From NCBI GenBank assembly GCA_015490115.1, contig WFYM01000179.1, positions 1 through 9,531 on the forward strand: a DNA stretch of 9,531 nucleotides, given 5' to 3'. Source of the stretch: Aquificaceae bacterium (lineage in GTDB: Bacteria > Aquificota > Aquificia > Aquificales > Aquificaceae). The position numbers and the translations under genes were made by a program. Below, piece by piece: positions 6,999 to 9,531 of this stretch (position 1 is the first letter of the stretch; every line of letters starts with the position of its first letter). The notes beneath the pieces were generated by a model, which saw nothing but the letters and a program-made list of their open reading frames with translations, was not told where the DNA came from and made no database searches.

Positions 6999-7094
6999 GA
7001 CTGCCATTCACTTAGCCGAAGAAGGGTAAGTCTCGGAAGGTATTAGATCTTTCGTCCGAAGGTAGGAGATGTTTCCGTATACCATTCGAAGGAC
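6999..7094 (+). other. Intergenic gap before dnaE
   Basis: This 96-bp gap is the largest in the window. It has no ORF with plausible codon use, no strong GC-rich stem followed by a T run, and no clear -35/-10 pair. TATTAG at 7041-7046 is a poor -10 candidate. A five-pair stem with a GTCC loop (7049-7062, CTTTC against GAAGG, one G-T pair) is possible but weak. The dnaE frame stays open upstream only to a TAG at 7044-7046, and no in-frame ATG, GTG or TTG lies between that stop and the ATG at 7095. The short GAAGG-containing direct repeats are listed separately. Confidence 0.5.
7033..7064 (+). repeat. Short imperfect direct repeat upstream of dnaE
   Basis: TCGGAAGGTA (7033-7042) and TCCGAAGGTA (7055-7064) match at nine of ten bases, with starts 22 bp apart, about two helical turns. 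A third related copy, TTCGAAGGA, lies at 7085-7093 directly before the dnaE ATG. The spacing would suit a dimeric DNA-binding regulator, but the units are short and purine-rich sequence is common here, so chance is a serious alternative. Confidence 0.3.
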
Positions 7095-9531
7095 ATGGGA
7101 GGGAAGGAGTTCGTCCACCTCCACCTCCACACCCAGTATTCCCTCCTCGACGGTGCCATCAAAGTAGAGGACCTCGCAAGGAGGGCTAAGGAATTAGGTT
7201 TCAAAGCTGTCGGCATCTCCGATCACGGAAACCTCTTCGGCTCCCTACACTTCTACAGGGCTATGAAGTCGGAGGGGATAAAGCCCATAATAGGTATGGA
7301 GGCTTACTTTACGACGGGTTCGAGGTTCGAGAGGGGTTCCAAGGGAACCGAGGACAACATAACGGACAGACAGAACCACCACCTCATCCTTATAGCGAAG
7401 GACGAGAAAGGTCTCAAGAACCTCATGAAACTCTCCACCTTGGCTTACAAGGAAGGTTTCTACTACAAGCCGAGGATAGACTACGAGCTTCTCGAGAGGT
7501 TCGGTGAAGGGCTGATAGCTTTGACAGCCTGCCTCAAAGGGGTTCCTACCTACTACGCTTCTTTAAACGAAACAGAGAAGGCGGAGGCTTGGGTGAAGAA
7601 GCTAAAGGACGTCTTCGGTGAAGATCTATACCTCGAGCTTCAGGCTAACGACCTCCCCGAGCAGGAGACGGCAAACAGGAACCTCATCAAGATAGCGAAA
7701 AAGCTCGGTGTCAAGCTCATAGCCACGAACGACTCCCACTACCTGATGCCCGAGGACAGGGAAGCCCACACGGTCCTGATGGCTATCCAGATGAAGAAGA
7801 CCCTCCAAGAGATAAGGACGGGTTCTGTGAAGTGCTACAACGAGGGTCTCCACTTCGCCTCGGCTGAAGAGGTCTGGAGGAAGTTCGAGGGGAAGTTCGA
7901 AGGGTGGGAGGAGGCTCTTCTGAACACTTTGGAGGTGGCGGAAAAGACGGCGGACTCCTTCGAAATATTCGAGAACACCTCCTACCTCTTACCCCACTAC
8001 GAGGTCCCGAAAGACACCACTTTGGAACAGCACCTGAGGGACCTCGCTGTCAAGGGTCTGAGGCAGAGGATAGAGAGGGGGCAGGCTAAAGATACGAAAG
8101 AGTATTGGGAGAGGCTCGAATACGAGCTTGATGTGATAAGCAGGATGGGCTTTGCGGGCTACTTCCTCATAGTTCAGGACTTCATAAACTGGGCTAAGAA
8201 GAGGGACATACCGGTGGGTCCGGGGAGGGGTTCAGCAGCCGGGTCTTTGGTCGCTTACGCCCTCGGCATAACGGACGTCGATCCCATAAGGCACGGTCTC
8301 CTCTTCGAGAGGTTCCTCAACCCCGATAGGGTCTCCATGCCCGACATAGACGTGGATTTTTGCCAAGAGAACAGGGACAGGGTCATAGAGTATGTAAAAG
8401 AAAAATACGGAAAGGAGAACGTAGCCCAGATAATCACCTACAACGTTATGAAGGCGAAGCAGACCTTGAGGGACGTGGCGAGGGCTTTGGGTATACCTTA
8501 CTCGACCGCTGACCAGCTCGCAAAATTAATACCCCAAGGTGACGTTCAGGGAACTTGGCTCTCCCTCGAAGAGATGTATTCGACACCGATAGAAGTTCTT
8601 AAGGAACGCTACGGCTACCACAGGGGGGACATAGAGGACAATGTAAACAAGTTCAGGAAACTTTGTAAGGAGAACCCCGAAATAGACAGGCTGGTGAAGA
8701 TAGCCCTGAAGCTCGAAGGTCTCACGAGGCACACCTCCCTCCACGCTGCAGGCGTCGTCATAGCCCCGAAACCCTTGGAGGAACTCATCCCCCTCTACTA
8801 CGACAGGGACGGATCGGTAGCGACCCAATACGACATGACCAAGCTCGAGGAGATGGGACTCCTCAAGATGGACTTTTTGGGTCTCAAGACCCTCACAGAG
8901 CTTAAAATGATGAAGGACCTCGTAAAGGAAAGGAAGGGCATCAGTATAGACTTTCTCTCCCTACCCCTCGACGATCCTAAAGTCTACGAACTCCTCCAAG
9001 AGGGGAACACAACGGGGGTGTTCCAGCTCGAGAGCAGGGGTATGAAGGAGCTTTTAAGGAGACTGAAACCCGACTCCTTCGAGGACATAGTGGCGGTTCT
9101 TGCCCTCTACAGACCGGGACCCCTAAAGAGCGGACTCGTGGACAGGTATATAAACAGAAAGCACGGTAGGGAACCCGTAGAGTATCCGTTCCCCGAGCTT
9201 GAGGAGGTCCTAAAAGAGACCTACGGTGTGATCGTTTACCAAGAACAGGTGATGAGGATGTCCCAGATCTTGGCTGGCTTTACTCCCGGAGAGGCTGACA
9301 CTTTGAGAAAAGCTATAGGCAAGAAGAAGAAGGACCTCATGGAGCAGATGAGAGAGAAGTTCATAAAAGGTGCGGTCGAGAGGGGATACCCGGAAGACAA
9401 GATAAGAAAGCTTTGGGAGGACATAGAGAAGTTCGCGAGCTACTCCTTCAACAAGTCCCACTCGGTAGCCTACGGCTACATATCCTACTGGACCGCCTAC
9501 ATGAAGGCCCACCACCCTGAGGAGTTCTTCG
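7095..9531 (+). CDS. dnaE: DNA polymerase III alpha subunit DnaE (partial, 3' end outside window)
   Basis: The replicative polymerase catalytic subunit, 812 codons present and still open at the right edge. The N-terminal PHP domain (about 1-280) has candidate metal ligands at His10, His12, Asp19, His44, Glu69, His96, Cys146, Asp213 and His215. The polymerase core includes GPGRGSAAGSLVAY (376-389), PDIDVDF (416-422) with the first two catalytic aspartates Asp417 and Asp419, HTSLHAAG (546-553), and the third catalytic aspartate Asp593 in KMDFLGLKTL. LYRPGPLKSG (671-680), YQEQVMRMSQ (715-724) and SFNKSHSVAYG (784-794) follow. The helix-hairpin-helix, beta-clamp-binding and OB-fold parts should lie beyond the window. 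The ATG at 7095 is the only reasonable start; GAAGG sits only two bases before it, too close to be a good ribosome site. No intein interrupts the visible part. Confidence 0.98.
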   Translation, partial: MGGKEFVHLHLHTQYSLLDGAIKVEDLARRAKELGFKAVGISDHGNLFGSLHFYRAMKSEGIKPIIGMEAYFTTGSRFERGSKGTEDNITDRQNHHLILIAKDEKGLKNLMKLSTLAYKEGFYYKPRIDYELLERFGEGLIALTACLKGVPTYYASLNETEKAEAWVKKLKDVFGEDLYLELQANDLPEQETANRNLIKIAKKLGVKLIATNDSHYLMPEDREAHTVLMAIQMKKTLQEIRTGSVKCYNEGLHFASAEEVWRKFEGKFEGWEEALLNTLEVAEKTADSFEIFENTSYLLPHYEVPKDTTLEQHLRDLAVKGLRQRIERGQAKDTKEYWERLEYELDVISRMGFAGYFLIVQDFINWAKKRDIPVGPGRGSAAGSLVAYALGITDVDPIRHGLLFERFLNPDRVSMPDIDVDFCQENRDRVIEYVKEKYGKENVAQIITYNVMKAKQTLRDVARALGIPYSTADQLAKLIPQGDVQGTWLSLEEMYSTPIEVLKERYGYHRGDIEDNVNKFRKLCKENPEIDRLVKIALKLEGLTRHTSLHAAGVVIAPKPLEELIPLYYDRDGSVATQYDMTKLEEMGLLKMDFLGLKTLTELKMMKDLVKERKGISIDFLSLPLDDPKVYELLQEGNTTGVFQLESRGMKELLRRLKPDSFEDIVAVLALYRPGPLKSGLVDRYINRKHGREPVEYPFPELEEVLKETYGVIVYQEQVMRMSQILAGFTPGEADTLRKAIGKKKKDLMEQMREKFIKGAVERGYPEDKIRKLWEDIEKFASYSFNKSHSVAYGYISYWTAYMKAHHPEEFF

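Noticed and set aside
6993..7016. Possible inverted repeat GCTTAAG ... CTTAGC after the CNNM/CorC-type gene, considered as a terminator.
   Set aside because: The arms pair imperfectly with a bulge, are A+T rich, overlap the stop codon, and are not followed by a T run.
7064..7071. AGGAG immediately followed by ATG at 7069.
   Set aside because: That ATG is out of frame with dnaE, the ribosome site has no spacing, and the frame reads Ser/Thr/Pro-rich shadow sequence across the DnaE PHP domain.
1..9531. Mobile elements, CRISPR arrays, tRNA/rRNA genes, inteins, or a hidden defence or novel multi-gene system.
   Set aside because: Nearly all bases belong to recognisable housekeeping or transport genes with uniform codon use. 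No repeated spacer structure, transposase, terminal inverted repeat or cloverleaf-like segment was seen on either strand.

Overview
The window looks like ordinary chromosomal DNA from a thermophilic, Aquificales-type bacterium. Three things support this: the DnaE fragment reads like Aquifex-type alpha subunits; Arg is mostly AGG/AGA and Ile mostly ATA, with many Lys and Glu codons; and genes are packed with overlaps or gaps of a few bases. This placement is an inference from sequence character, with no database search behind it. GC is a little above half by eye, higher than I would expect for Aquifex itself.

Left edge (1-73): the last 23 codons of an unidentified plus-strand gene run tail to tail into the next gene, with the two 3' ends overlapping by 9 bp. 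Minus strand (65-2779): rimP, nusA and a RumA/RlmD-type 23S rRNA uracil-5-methyltransferase form a tight, overlapping operon read from right to left. It joins 30S maturation, transcription elongation/termination and rRNA modification. The usual next gene, infB, is absent.

Centre (2780-2804): a 25-bp divergent intergenic gap holds one A+T box that reads as a sigma-70-type -10 on both strands. Both flanking genes start so close to it that their mRNAs should be leaderless or nearly so.

Plus strand (2805-6998): a small M50 (site-2-protease family) membrane metalloprotease, oxygen-independent coproporphyrinogen III oxidase HemN, an orphan OppF/DppF-type ABC ATPase, and a CNNM/CorC-type (DUF21-CBS-CorC) membrane protein. 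Spacing is 19 bp, 1 bp and a 32-bp overlap, so they are probably co-transcribed, although they share no obvious pathway. A 96-bp gap with short direct repeats follows. The window then ends inside dnaE, the DNA polymerase III alpha subunit, with 812 codons present and the C-terminal part missing.

I found no mobile element, CRISPR array, tRNA/rRNA gene or convincing terminator, and no evidence of a new multi-gene system. The points most worth a second look are the shared divergent -10 box with leaderless starts, the intact PHP metal site in DnaE, and the direct repeats upstream of dnaE.
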